Source: Rikenellaceae bacterium (lineage in GTDB: Bacteria > Bacteroidota > Bacteroidia > Bacteroidales > Rikenellaceae). Taken from it: a stretch of DNA of 64,000 nt. The DNA lies in contig WRDF01000009.1 in assembly GCA_009783565.1 (NCBI GenBank), positions 21,230 through 85,229 of the forward strand, written 5' to 3'. Below the pieces are notes generated by a model. The model did not search any database. It worked only from the letters and a program-made list of their open reading frames with translations, and was not told the DNA's origin. A program made the position numbers and the translations under genes. Of this stretch, positions 25,683 through 33,875 are shown one piece after another. Position 1 is the stretch's first letter, and each line of letters starts with the position of its first letter.

Positions 25683-26567
25683 ATGGCTCGCCGCAATTTC
25701 ATACATTTCATCAAGAATTTTTCGCGTAAACATCGTCTCAGTCTGCATGACAGGCACGACGAGAGCGAAGTGTGGTATATGTTCATCAGCCCGCAGAAAG
25801 CCCTCGCTATGATCGTTGCCGTCATTCTGCTGCTGTTCATTCTGATCCTCACGCTCGTGGCCTATACGCCTATCCTCTCGCTTATCCCCGGTTACTCGGG
25901 CGCGAGCCAGCGCGAAACGATGATACAGAGCATTTTGCGCGTGGATTCGATAGAGCGGCGGTTGGTCGAGATCGAAGAGTGGGGTTACGACGTGTCACTC
26001 ATTATGGAGGGGCGCACGCCTTTTATGCGCGACGTGACACAGCGTGGCGATTCGGTGGCCGTCGTCAGACCGGAGGCGGTAGAGCGCAACGAAGCCGACT
26101 CGATCCTGCGCGCCGAGATGGAGGGTGACGGGATATATGCCCTGAACCGCACGGCGGCGACGGGTGCACGGACAACGGAAGCTATTTTCCAAACGCCGGT
26201 ACACGGTGTAGTTACCATGCAATTCAGTCCGGGCGACGGGATGTTCGGGGTGGGGGTGGCGACGGTCGGCAACCGCGAGGTGCTTACGCTTGCCGAGGGG
26301 ACGGTGATTTTCTCGGAATGGTCGCCCGGTGGCGGATATACAGTGCAGGTACAACATGCCGACAATTTTGTGTCGATAAACCGACGCCTTTCACACTCGA
26401 TGGTCACGCCCGGAATGCGCGTGCGGCGCGGCGAGGTGATAGGCTACACAGGCGGTGCGGGTGACGAAGGAGAGGAAGACGACGGCGGCGCGGGCGGCGG
26501 CCTTTACGAACTCGAACTGTGGCACAACGGAACGCCGGTGAATCCGGAGAATTATATAATTTTTTAG
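25683..26567 (+). CDS. membrane-anchored M23/LytM-like protein with a degenerate active site
   Basis: The 294-residue protein has a basic cytoplasmic N-terminus (1-35), one membrane helix (about 39-62, ALAMIVAVILLLFILILTLV), a periplasmic helical stretch and a C-terminal LytM-like fold (TPVHGVVTMQFSPGDGMFGVGVATVGNREVLTLAEGTVIF...GEVIGYTGG...LYELELWHNGTPVNPENYI). The zinc ligands are missing: the usual HxGxD is FGVGVA and the usual HLHFE is LYELE. Inference: a non-catalytic activator or scaffold of the EnvC/NlpD kind rather than a hydrolase. It is 69 nt after radC and convergent with the PIN-like gene. Confidence 0.75.
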   Translation: MARRNFIHFIKNFSRKHRLSLHDRHDESEVWYMFISPQKALAMIVAVILLLFILILTLVAYTPILSLIPGYSGASQRETMIQSILRVDSIERRLVEIEEWGYDVSLIMEGRTPFMRDVTQRGDSVAVVRPEAVERNEADSILRAEMEGDGIYALNRTAATGARTTEAIFQTPVHGVVTMQFSPGDGMFGVGVATVGNREVLTLAEGTVIFSEWSPGGGYTVQVQHADNFVSINRRLSHSMVTPGMRVRRGEVIGYTGGAGDEGEEDDGGAGGGLYELELWHNGTPVNPENYIIF

Positions 26568-26585
26568 GTTAGGTTGTCGTCCAAA

Positions 26586-27623
26586 TTAAATTGTGACTGA
26601 TTCAGATGATTTATCTATTTTAGCCAAAAGAGATTCGGCGAAAATTTCAAATTCTTCTGTATTCATTACCAACGTTTCTATTTTTTCTTCTTCATAAATT
26701 GCTTTTGCTTTCTTATAGGCTTTCTTGTCGTTGGTAATGAACATATTGCCGTATGCTCCATAAAAGCAATGCCGAGCATCATTATATAAATTGTCATACT
26801 TATTTTTGTCAGTTAGCTTTTCTGATGCATATCCGACAAAATCTAAGTGCATATATTTACTCGTAATCTTATGATACAACTCAGATTTAATATATTGCTT
26901 ATTTAACCCTAATAGTTCATTAAAATTCTTACCACACGATTCAGTTAAATTTTTATTTACGCTATCAATCACATTGCATTTTACATTGCCCATATTTTTA
27001 TCGAGAGGTATGTAGTCACTAAACTGCTTTTTGAGAGTATTATATTCTTGTGGATCAGTCATAATACGTCTAATCATGTCTAATGTATCAGCAATAAAAC
27101 TATACATATTATTCTCTTTATAGGTTCTTGGATACATAGTAGCAAAATACTCCTGACTTTGCATATCCAAAGAATAAATGTCGATTCCGCTAGGCATAGT
27201 CTTAAATAAATCGATAAGACTATACATTTCAACATTGGAAAAGATATTTTCAAATTCCTCGATAGTAGTAGGTAATATTTGACTTTTATCATTAATTAAG
27301 TATTCAAAGAACTCATAAGGTTCTCTTATTGCATAAGTCGGCATTTCATCTTTCTCATACAAGCATATGCATTTATTGTCCGATATCGTCGATAAGAATG
27401 CAAGGTCTCGTTCCACGTATTTATAACCTTCTTTTTTGTAACTGGGAACAAGGTCTCTCAAATGAGCATCAGAATAGGGGAAGTCAATTTTACCACTTAT
27501 TTTTGAGCCAATAATAAAACGATATAGTAAGTTTATATCACTTCTTTCTTCTCGTATTTTTTCATTTCGAAGCAGAAAAATAATATTTGCATCCAAATAG
27601 ATGCGGATCAATTTGGTTTTCAT
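26586..27623 (-). CDS. PIN-domain-like protein, AT-rich orphan
   Basis: The 345-residue protein has PIN-like landmarks: an N-terminal strand with Asp (RIYLDANIIFLLRN) and, far downstream, NDARHCFYGAYGNMFITNDKKAYKKA, which resembles the closing acidic motif of PIN nucleases (D..H...a....fiTnD..l..ka). A long helical insert lies between (about 60-270). PIN domains usually cut RNA. The DNA is much richer in A/T than the genes on either side, which points to recent transfer. No antitoxin-like gene adjoins it. Function is not established. Confidence 0.5.
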   Translation of the reverse strand: MKTKLIRIYLDANIIFLLRNEKIREERSDINLLYRFIIGSKISGKIDFPYSDAHLRDLVPSYKKEGYKYVERDLAFLSTISDNKCICLYEKDEMPTYAIREPYEFFEYLINDKSQILPTTIEEFENIFSNVEMYSLIDLFKTMPSGIDIYSLDMQSQEYFATMYPRTYKENNMYSFIADTLDMIRRIMTDPQEYNTLKKQFSDYIPLDKNMGNVKCNVIDSVNKNLTESCGKNFNELLGLNKQYIKSELYHKITSKYMHLDFVGYASEKLTDKNKYDNLYNDARHCFYGAYGNMFITNDKKAYKKAKAIYEEEKIETLVMNTEEFEIFAESLLAKIDKSSESVTI

Positions 27624-27651
27624 GTTTTCATAAAGTAGCTATACATCCAAA

Positions 27652-28674
27652 TTATTTTCTGATGTTATTTTGCGCCGAAAACGCCACCAAATACTCCGCT
27701 ATCTGAACGGCATTGAGGGCTGCGCCTTTGAGGATCTGGTCGGCCACGCACCAGAACGTGATGCCGTTCGCAACAGCAATATCGCGGCGGATGCGCCCCA
27801 CGTAGATCGGCATGCGCCCCGACGAAACGAGCGGCATCGGATAAACCTGGCGTAAGGGGTCGTCCATCACTACAACGCCGTCGGCGGTCTCAAATGCCGC
27901 GCGAACTTCCTCTACCGATAGCGGGCGCTCGGTCTCGACCCACACGCTCTCCGAGTGTGACCGCATTACCGGCACGCGCACGCACATCGCGCTTACCGAC
28001 AAATCGGAACGCAGAATTTTGCGCGTCTCATGGTGCATCTTCATCTCCTCCTTCGTGTATCCGTTGTCGGTGAACACATCGACCTGCGGGATAAGATTGT
28101 CGGCGAGTTGATACGGGAATTTTTCGACCACCGGCTCGCGCCCTTCGACTATCGCCCGCTCCTGTGCGCGCAACTCGTCCATTGCGCTTTGGCCCGCCCC
28201 GCTCGCCGCCTGATATGTCGCCACATGCACGCGGCGGATATGCGACAGTTTCTCTATCGCTCCAAGCAGCACCACCATCTGGATCGTCGAGCAGTTGGGG
28301 TTCGCAATGACGCGGCGCGGTGCATCGAGCGCGTCCGCCGCATTCACCTCCGGCACTACCAATGGCACATCGTCGTCCATGCGGAATGCGCTGGAATTAT
28401 CTATTATAGTCGCACCGTGTTTGGTTATCGTCTTCTCGAACTCGCGCGAAGTGCCCGAACCCGCCGACAGAAAAGCGATATCCACGCCTTCGAAATCGTC
28501 GTTATGCTGCAATTCCCTGACGGTTATTTCCCGACCTTTGAATATGTATTTCATCCCTGCGCTGCGTGACGACCCGAAAAGCAACAGTTCACTGACAGGA
28601 AACGCGCGTTCGTCGAGCATCCTCATTAACTCCTGTCCCACAGCGCCGCTCGCGCCCACAATAGCTATTCTCAT
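27652..28674 (-). CDS. asd: aspartate-semialdehyde dehydrogenase
   Basis: The product is 340 residues from [16 protein letters not shown] (the ATG at 28686 adds four residues and fits less well). It has the NADP-binding GASGAVGQ, the [10 protein letters not shown] segment, the catalytic Cys in NPNCSTIQM, the conserved [14 protein letters not shown] block and the active-site His in MHHETRKI. It reduces aspartyl phosphate to aspartate semialdehyde for Lys/diaminopimelate, Thr and Met synthesis. Convergent or operonic partners are lacking; a palindromic repeat lies just upstream. Confidence 0.95.
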   Translation of the reverse strand: MRIAIVGASGAVGQELMRMLDERAFPVSELLLFGSSRSAGMKYIFKGREITVRELQHNDDFEGVDIAFLSAGSGTSREFEKTITKHGATIIDNSSAFRMDDDVPLVVPEVNAADALDAPRRVIANPNCSTIQMVVLLGAIEKLSHIRRVHVATYQAASGAGQSAMDELRAQERAIVEGREPVVEKFPYQLADNLIPQVDVFTDNGYTKEEMKMHHETRKILRSDLSVSAMCVRVPVMRSHSESVWVETERPLSVEEVRAAFETADGVVVMDDPLRQVYPMPLVSSGRMPIYVGRIRRDIAVANGITFWCVADQILKGAALNAVQIAEYLVAFSAQNNIRK

Positions 28675-28694
28675 AATATTTTTCAATAGTAAAG

Positions 28695-28801
28695 TGTCAT
28701 CCCGAACGCCGTAGGCGGAGGGATCTATCGCGAGTTTATAAATTCAAAGTATATACTAGCGATAGATCCCTCGTCGCGTTACACGCTCGCTCGGGATGAC
28801 A
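28695..28801. repeat. TGTCATCCCGA palindromic repeat, copy B
   Basis: 107 bp with the same perfect 11-bp ends as copy A (28695-28705, 28791-28801) and inner arms GGATCTATCGC/GCGATAGATCC. The central block GCGAGTTTATAAATTCAAAG is identical to copy A. It lies between the OPT transporter gene and asd, both on the minus strand. Confidence 0.85.
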
Positions 28802-28821
28802 AATTTTGTGTAAACAGCCTC

Positions 28822-30810
28822 TTAGCTCTTCGCACGTTTGGCGTCCCAGACGAAATAAGCAATAAGCGCGAGGTAAACGCCTATGGCGAGCCATTCCGCG
28901 CCGCCCGAACCTGCCCAGCGGGTGAGTTCCCAATTCGCTCCTGCGTTCTTCAATACCACGCTGATAACGCCCATCAGCGCACCCCCCGCTATGAAGCCCG
29001 ATGCGATGAGTGTTCCGCGGTCTTTGCGCAGCTTGTTGAGCGCGGCATCTTTGCTGCGCGTCGTGACGAACCAGCTGATAAGGCCGCCGATAAGCAGCGG
29101 GGTGTTCAGGCTCAGCGGGATGAACATTCCAAGTGAGAATGCCAGCGCCGGAATGCCGATCATGGTGAGGATCAGGGCGAGCGCTCCGCCTGCGAAATAG
29201 AGCATCCACGGGGTTTGGCCGCCCTCCATCAGGGGTTTTATAACGGCCGCCATAGCGTTGGCCTGCGGTGCGACCATCTGGCTGTCGGGGCCGAAGCCGT
29301 AAGTCTTGTTCAGCAGCATGATGACGCCCGCGACGGTTATCGCAGATACGAACGTTCCCACGAACTTCCAACTTTGCTGTTTGCGCGGCGTCGAACCGAG
29401 CCAATAACCTATTTTGAGGTCGGTGATAAACCCTCCTGCCATCGCCAGCGCGCCGCATACAACACCGCCGATGATCATAGCCGCGGTCATGCCCTCCGTT
29501 CCGTGCAGGCCTGCGCTGACCAACACCAACGACGTGAGTATCAGCGTCATAAGCGTCATCCCCGAAACGGGGTTCGTGCCCACGATCGCGATGGCGTTGG
29601 CGGCCACCGTCGTGAACAGGAACGCCACGACAAATACTATGGAAGTGGCGATAATGGTGTATGTCCAATTATGCAGCACGCCGAATTGGAAGAAGAAAAA
29701 TATGGCGACCAGCACTCCTATCATCACCGACAGGATCGCTTTCATCGACAGATCACGCTGCGTGCGCGGCCCGTGTTGCCGGTCGGCTGCCGAGCCTGCC
29801 GCACCTTTGCGGCCGCCCAGCTCGCTCACGGCCAGCCCCAACGCCTGCTTGATAATGCGCGACGAGCGTACGATGCCGATCAGTCCCGCCATCGCGATAC
29901 CGCCGATACCCAACGGGCGGGCATAATGCGTAAATATCTCCGCCGCCGACATGTCGCCTATGAGCTTGGCAATTCCCTCGCCCACAGGCGCTGCCATGCC
30001 CGGCGCAAAATAATTGATCACCGGAATCAGAACGAACCACACGGTGAACGACCCCGCGCAGATGATTGCCGCGTATTTCAGCCCGATAATATAGCCCAGA
30101 CCCAGTACCGCTGCGCTCGTGTTCACCGACACTATGAGCTTGAATTTTTCCGCCACGTTTGCACCCCATTGTGTCACAGCCGTCGAAACGGTCTCGGTCC
30201 ACAGCCCGAACGTACTCACGCAGAAGTCGTAAAGACCGCCCACCAATCCGCTGATAGCAAGCACTTTGGCCGAGCCGCCTTTTTTCTCGCCCGACACCAG
30301 CACTTCCGTAGTCGCCGTTGCCTCAGGGAACGGGTATTTGCCGTGCATCTCCTTGACGAAATACTTGCGGAACGGGATCAGCAGCACTATACCCAGTACG
30401 CCGCCGAACAGCGACGCAAGGAAAACCTGATAGAACTGCGCCTCCAATCCAAGAATGTAGAGCGCCGGAAGCGTGAAGATCGCCCCCGCGACAACTACGC
30501 CCGAAGACGCGCCGATGGACTGTATCATCACGTTCTGTCCCAGCATATCCTTTTTGCCGAGCACGCTCCCCACGCCCACGGCAAGGATAGCGATGGGAAT
30601 TGCAGCCTCGAAGACCTGTCCCACTTTCAGCCCCAGATAGGCCGCCGCCGCCGAGAATATAACCGCCATCAGCAGTCCCATCGACACCGAATATACCGTT
30701 ACTTCTTTCGGCCTGGTCGCCGCTGGCATCACGGGCTTGTACTCCTCGCCCGCCGCAAGCTCGCGATAGGCGTTCTCCGGCAACGAGTTGTTCTGTAAGT
30801 TCTGTTCCAT
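28822..30810 (-). CDS. OPT-family oligopeptide or metal-chelate transporter
   Basis: The 662-residue integral membrane protein has about 15-16 hydrophobic helices. It begins with a soluble stretch (EYKPVMPAATRPKEVT), then VYSVSMGLLMAVIFSAAAAYLGLKVGQVFEAAIPIAILAVGV, the typical opening of bacterial OPT proteins. The segment KEMHGKYPFPEATATTEVL carries the family motif of OPT/YSL carriers (YPFP.a.a.a..l). OPT carriers take up small peptides, or metals bound to peptides or chelators, with protons. The substrate cannot be stated. It has its own promoter and is divergent from rpsA. Confidence 0.9.
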   Translation of the reverse strand: MEQNLQNNSLPENAYRELAAGEEYKPVMPAATRPKEVTVYSVSMGLLMAVIFSAAAAYLGLKVGQVFEAAIPIAILAVGVGSVLGKKDMLGQNVMIQSIGASSGVVVAGAIFTLPALYILGLEAQFYQVFLASLFGGVLGIVLLIPFRKYFVKEMHGKYPFPEATATTEVLVSGEKKGGSAKVLAISGLVGGLYDFCVSTFGLWTETVSTAVTQWGANVAEKFKLIVSVNTSAAVLGLGYIIGLKYAAIICAGSFTVWFVLIPVINYFAPGMAAPVGEGIAKLIGDMSAAEIFTHYARPLGIGGIAMAGLIGIVRSSRIIKQALGLAVSELGGRKGAAGSAADRQHGPRTQRDLSMKAILSVMIGVLVAIFFFFQFGVLHNWTYTIIATSIVFVVAFLFTTVAANAIAIVGTNPVSGMTLMTLILTSLVLVSAGLHGTEGMTAAMIIGGVVCGALAMAGGFITDLKIGYWLGSTPRKQQSWKFVGTFVSAITVAGVIMLLNKTYGFGPDSQMVAPQANAMAAVIKPLMEGGQTPWMLYFAGGALALILTMIGIPALAFSLGMFIPLSLNTPLLIGGLISWFVTTRSKDAALNKLRKDRGTLIASGFIAGGALMGVISVVLKNAGANWELTRWAGSGGAEWLAIGVYLALIAYFVWDAKRAKS

Positions 30811-30858
30811 ACTATTTGGGTTTTAATTTGTCTGCATATCATGGGAGTGTGAATCCGC

Positions 30859-30866
30859 CAAATTTA
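30859..30866 (-). promoter_or_regulatory. -7 element of the OPT transporter gene
   Basis: TAAATTTG on the minus strand fits TAnnTTTG and gives a leader of about 42 nt. Confidence 0.5.
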
Positions 30867-30908
30867 GCGCATTTTTTCGAAAAAGATGGCAAAATCGATA
30901 TAATATAC

Positions 30909-30916
30909 TATCTTTG
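30909..30916 (+). promoter_or_regulatory. rpsA: -7 element of rpsA
   Basis: TATCTTTG matches TAnnTTTG exactly, about 90 nt before the ATG. The leader of about 83 nt is long enough for the self-regulation known for S1 in other bacteria (inference). Confidence 0.6.
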
Positions 30917-31005
30917 CCCCGCTCGTTTCGCGCACGCATGTGAGGCGGAATGTCTATACATAATGTCTAACCATTTAGTTTACAGCGATTTACGCAACAC
31001 GAAAC

Positions 31006-33141
31006 ATGGAAGAAAACAAAAACATCGCGCCTGAGGCCATTGCCGAAGCCGAAACCGTTAACCAACAGCCCGTAGTGGCCGAAGAAGCTGCCGAGCAGGA
31101 ACTGAAAGAAGAAGCTCCCGCAACGGAAGCCGTTGCCACAGAGGAAATTAAGGGGGCCGTAGTAGCCGAAAACGCCGAACTTCTCGACGCAGCCGTAGAT
31201 GCCGCAAAAGACGAAGAAGTGAAAAAAGCGGAGAAAAAGCCCGCGAAAAAAGAGACCGCGAAAGCCGAAACGCCGAAAGTGAACAACGAAGATTTCGATT
31301 GGGCGGCTTTTGAAGAAGATCTGGGAGTATACGGCGGTGACAAGCAAGCCGTTACGGAGGCGTATGACAAGACGCTGTCGAACGTTCAGGTGGGCGAAGT
31401 CGTAGAGGGCACGGTCATCGGCGTGAACAAGCGCGAAGTGGTTGTCAATATAGGTTACAAGTCGGAAGGTATCATACCGGTCGCCGAGTTCCGCTACAAC
31501 CCCGAACTCGCCGTAGGCGAGAAGGTCGAGGTGTATGTGGAGAGCGCCGAGGATAAGAGGGGACAGCTGCTGCTGTCGCACAAGAAAGCGCGCCAGCTCA
31601 AATCGTGGGATCGCGTGAACCTCGCGTTGGAGAACGACGAGATTATAAAGGGTTACATCAAATGCCGCACGAAGGGCGGTATGATCGTCGATGTATTCGG
31701 CATCGAGGCGTTCCTGCCCGGCTCGCAGATCGACGTGAAGCCTATCCGCGATTACGATATATATGTCGATAAGACTATGGAATTCAAGGTCGTGAAAATC
31801 AACCAGGAATTCCGCAACGTTGTAGTTTCGCACAAAGCTCTCATCGAAGCTGAACTCGAACAGCAGAAGAAAGAGATCATGTCGAAGCTCGAAAAGGGTC
31901 AGATACTCGAAGGGACGGTCAAGAATATCACGTCTTACGGCGTATTCATCGACCTTGGCGGCGTAGACGGTCTGGTCCATATCACCGACCTGAGCTGGGG
32001 CCGCGTGAACCATCCGGAAGAGGTGGTGCAGTTAGACCAGAAGCTCAACGTCGTTATCCTCGATTTCGACGATCAGAAGAAGCGTATCGCGCTGGGCCTG
32101 AAACAGTTGTCGGCACATCCGTGGGATGCTCTGGCCGAGAATATCAGCGTGGGCGACACGATCAAGGGCCGCGTCGTGGTGATGGCCGATTATGGCGCAT
32201 TCGTTGAGGTCGCTCCGGGCGTGGAGGGACTCGTTCACGTGAGCGAAATGTCATGGAGTCAGCATCTGCGTTCGGCGCAGGACTTCCTGAAAGTCGGCGA
32301 CGACATCGAGGCTGTGGTTCTCACGCTCGACCGCAACGACCGCAAGATGAGTCTTGGGGTCAAGCAGCTTACGCCCGACCCGTGGGCAGCCATCGCGGAG
32401 AAGTATCCGAGCGGTTCGCGCCACAATGCGAAAGTGCGCAACTTCACCCACTTCGGAGTATTCGTTGAGCTCGAAGAGGGCGTGGACGGGCTGATCCATA
32501 TCTCCGACCTTAGCTGGACTAAGAAAATAAAGCATCCGTCGGAGTTCACGCAAATCGGTGCGCCGATCGAAGTTCTGGTACTTGAAATCGACAAGGAGAA
32601 CCGCCGTTTAAGTCTTGGACGCAAGCAGTTGGAGGAGAATCCGTGGAATCAGTTTGAGCATGACTATGCGGTGGACACTGTCCATGAGGGCACTGTTACG
32701 GAGGTCAATGATAAGGGCGCTGTGGTGTCGCTGGGCGAGGATATCGAAGGTTTTGCACCATCGAAGCATATCGTGAAAGAAGACGGCACGACGGTCAAAG
32801 TGGGCGACAAGCTCGACTTTAAGGTCGTAGAGTTCTCGAAGACCACGAAACGCATCATCCTTTCGCACACGCGCATCCATAGCGAGGAGCGTCGTGCGGA
32901 GGAAACCCGCGAGCGCGGTGAGCGCAAAGCGGCGTCCGATGCCACGAAATCGTCGATCAAGAAACTTAATGCATCGAGCGAGAAGACGACGCTGGGCGAT
33001 ATTTCGGGCCTTGCAGCTCTGAAAGCGCAGATGGAAGAAGCTGCCGCCGGAAAGTCGAAGAAAAAGACTGCCGCAGGTGAAGTTTCTCAGGAAGTCGTTG
33101 CCGAGAACGAGTCGGCCGTCGAAGCTGCTGCTGAGGAGTAG
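31006..33141 (+). CDS. rpsA: 30S ribosomal protein S1
   Basis: The 711-residue protein has six S1 RNA-binding repeats from about residue 128 to 620 (VGEVVEGTVIGVNKREVVV, IIKGYIKCRTKGGMIVDV, ILEGTVKNITSYGVFIDL, IKGRVVVMADYGAFVEV, HNAKVRNFTHFGVFVEL, HEGTVTEVNDKGAVVSL). They are flanked by a long Ala/Glu/Lys-rich N-terminal extension (1-100) and a charged C-terminal tail. S1 helps the 30S subunit bind mRNA, which matters in Bacteroidota because Shine-Dalgarno sequences are weak. The extensions make it longer than typical Bacteroidota S1, which is near 600 residues. It ends at a clear terminator. Confidence 0.96.
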   Translation: MEENKNIAPEAIAEAETVNQQPVVAEEAAEQELKEEAPATEAVATEEIKGAVVAENAELLDAAVDAAKDEEVKKAEKKPAKKETAKAETPKVNNEDFDWAAFEEDLGVYGGDKQAVTEAYDKTLSNVQVGEVVEGTVIGVNKREVVVNIGYKSEGIIPVAEFRYNPELAVGEKVEVYVESAEDKRGQLLLSHKKARQLKSWDRVNLALENDEIIKGYIKCRTKGGMIVDVFGIEAFLPGSQIDVKPIRDYDIYVDKTMEFKVVKINQEFRNVVVSHKALIEAELEQQKKEIMSKLEKGQILEGTVKNITSYGVFIDLGGVDGLVHITDLSWGRVNHPEEVVQLDQKLNVVILDFDDQKKRIALGLKQLSAHPWDALAENISVGDTIKGRVVVMADYGAFVEVAPGVEGLVHVSEMSWSQHLRSAQDFLKVGDDIEAVVLTLDRNDRKMSLGVKQLTPDPWAAIAEKYPSGSRHNAKVRNFTHFGVFVELEEGVDGLIHISDLSWTKKIKHPSEFTQIGAPIEVLVLEIDKENRRLSLGRKQLEENPWNQFEHDYAVDTVHEGTVTEVNDKGAVVSLGEDIEGFAPSKHIVKEDGTTVKVGDKLDFKVVEFSKTTKRIILSHTRIHSEERRAEETRERGERKAASDATKSSIKKLNASSEKTTLGDISGLAALKAQMEEAAAGKSKKKTAAGEVSQEVVAENESAVEAAAEE

Positions 33142-33169
33142 GGGTTTATCCGAAGTGTGAAAATGGATT

Positions 33170-33205
33170 GGGCGGGGGATGTGTCAGCATCTTTCGCCCT
33201 TTTTA
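33170..33205 (+). terminator. rpsA: rpsA terminator
   Basis: GGGCG/CGCCC outer arms with inner GGATG/GCATC pairing are followed by TTTTT. The stem is bulged. Confidence 0.8.
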
Positions 33206-33223
33206 TTGTCTGATGAATTGTAA

Positions 33224-33254
33224 TCCGGTAGGCCGGAAAACACGCGCACATGTG
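33224..33254. repeat. dispersed CACGCGTG-CCGGCCTGCCGG repeat, copy 3 (inverted)
   Basis: On the minus strand it reads CACATGTGCGCGTG, then TTTTCCGGCCTACCGGAT. It overlaps the 5' end of the next gene and so affects which start codon can be used. Confidence 0.55.
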
Positions 33255-33857
33255 AAAAAAGAGAAAGTGCACGAGGCGGATTATCTCAGCGGAGCGAATC
33301 CGGACGAGACGGATTTGTTCGTCGCGGCCTTGTCGGGCGCGTCAGGCAGCGAGATGAAAGCGCATCTCGGGCGCATGATCGTAGATGGCGGGCTATGGAC
33401 GCTTGCGATAGACCTTGCGCTTTATGACGATCCGCGTGTGGCTTTCCGCTCGGCATGGGCGCTCGAATGGGCTTATGAGAACGACCGCAAGGCATTCCTG
33501 CCGCATGCAGGGCAATTTCTCGGCAGTTTCGTGCATTCCGCAAGTCCGAGCGTCCACCGCCATTATGCCAAAATTATCTACGACATGCTGCTTCGTGATG
33601 TGCTCACCCCATCGCCCGCGCAAGCCGTGATGATTGCCGAGAGGTCGTTCGACCTGCTTATAGACCCGGCCGTAAAGCCCGCCGTCAAAGTATGGTGTAT
33701 GGATATGTTATTCTGGCTCGGTCGGATGCCGTCGGCCGAATCGCTCGGACTGAGCTGGATCAAGGAGCAATTACATGAAACACTCCGTCTGATCATGCAG
33801 AATGCCCCTTCGAAAGGCATCGCCACCCGCGCCCGCAAGGTGCTCGTGCGCATGTAA
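33252..33857 (+). CDS. helical-repeat (HEAT-like) protein of unknown function
   Basis: The product is 201 residues if the GTG at 33252 is used. An in-frame ATG at 33213 adds 13 residues, but these are coded by the dispersed repeat, so GTG is preferred. Paired helices such as GGLWTLAIDLALYDDPRVAFRSAWALEWAYEND and SVHRHYAKIIYDMLLRD suit a HEAT-like alpha solenoid, which usually binds other proteins. No signal peptide or catalytic motif was seen. It follows rpsA behind a terminator and is convergent with the DUF4435 gene. No function can be assigned. Confidence 0.6.
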   Translation: MKKEKVHEADYLSGANPDETDLFVAALSGASGSEMKAHLGRMIVDGGLWTLAIDLALYDDPRVAFRSAWALEWAYENDRKAFLPHAGQFLGSFVHSASPSVHRHYAKIIYDMLLRDVLTPSPAQAVMIAERSFDLLIDPAVKPAVKVWCMDMLFWLGRMPSAESLGLSWIKEQLHETLRLIMQNAPSKGIATRARKVLVRM

Positions 33858-33875
33858 TTAGGCCGCGTCAAAGGC

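Noticed and set aside
29215..30798. 527-codon plus-strand frame in the OPT region
   Set aside because: Composition rich in His, Arg and Gln typical of antisense of a membrane-protein gene; the OPT protein on the minus strand is clear.
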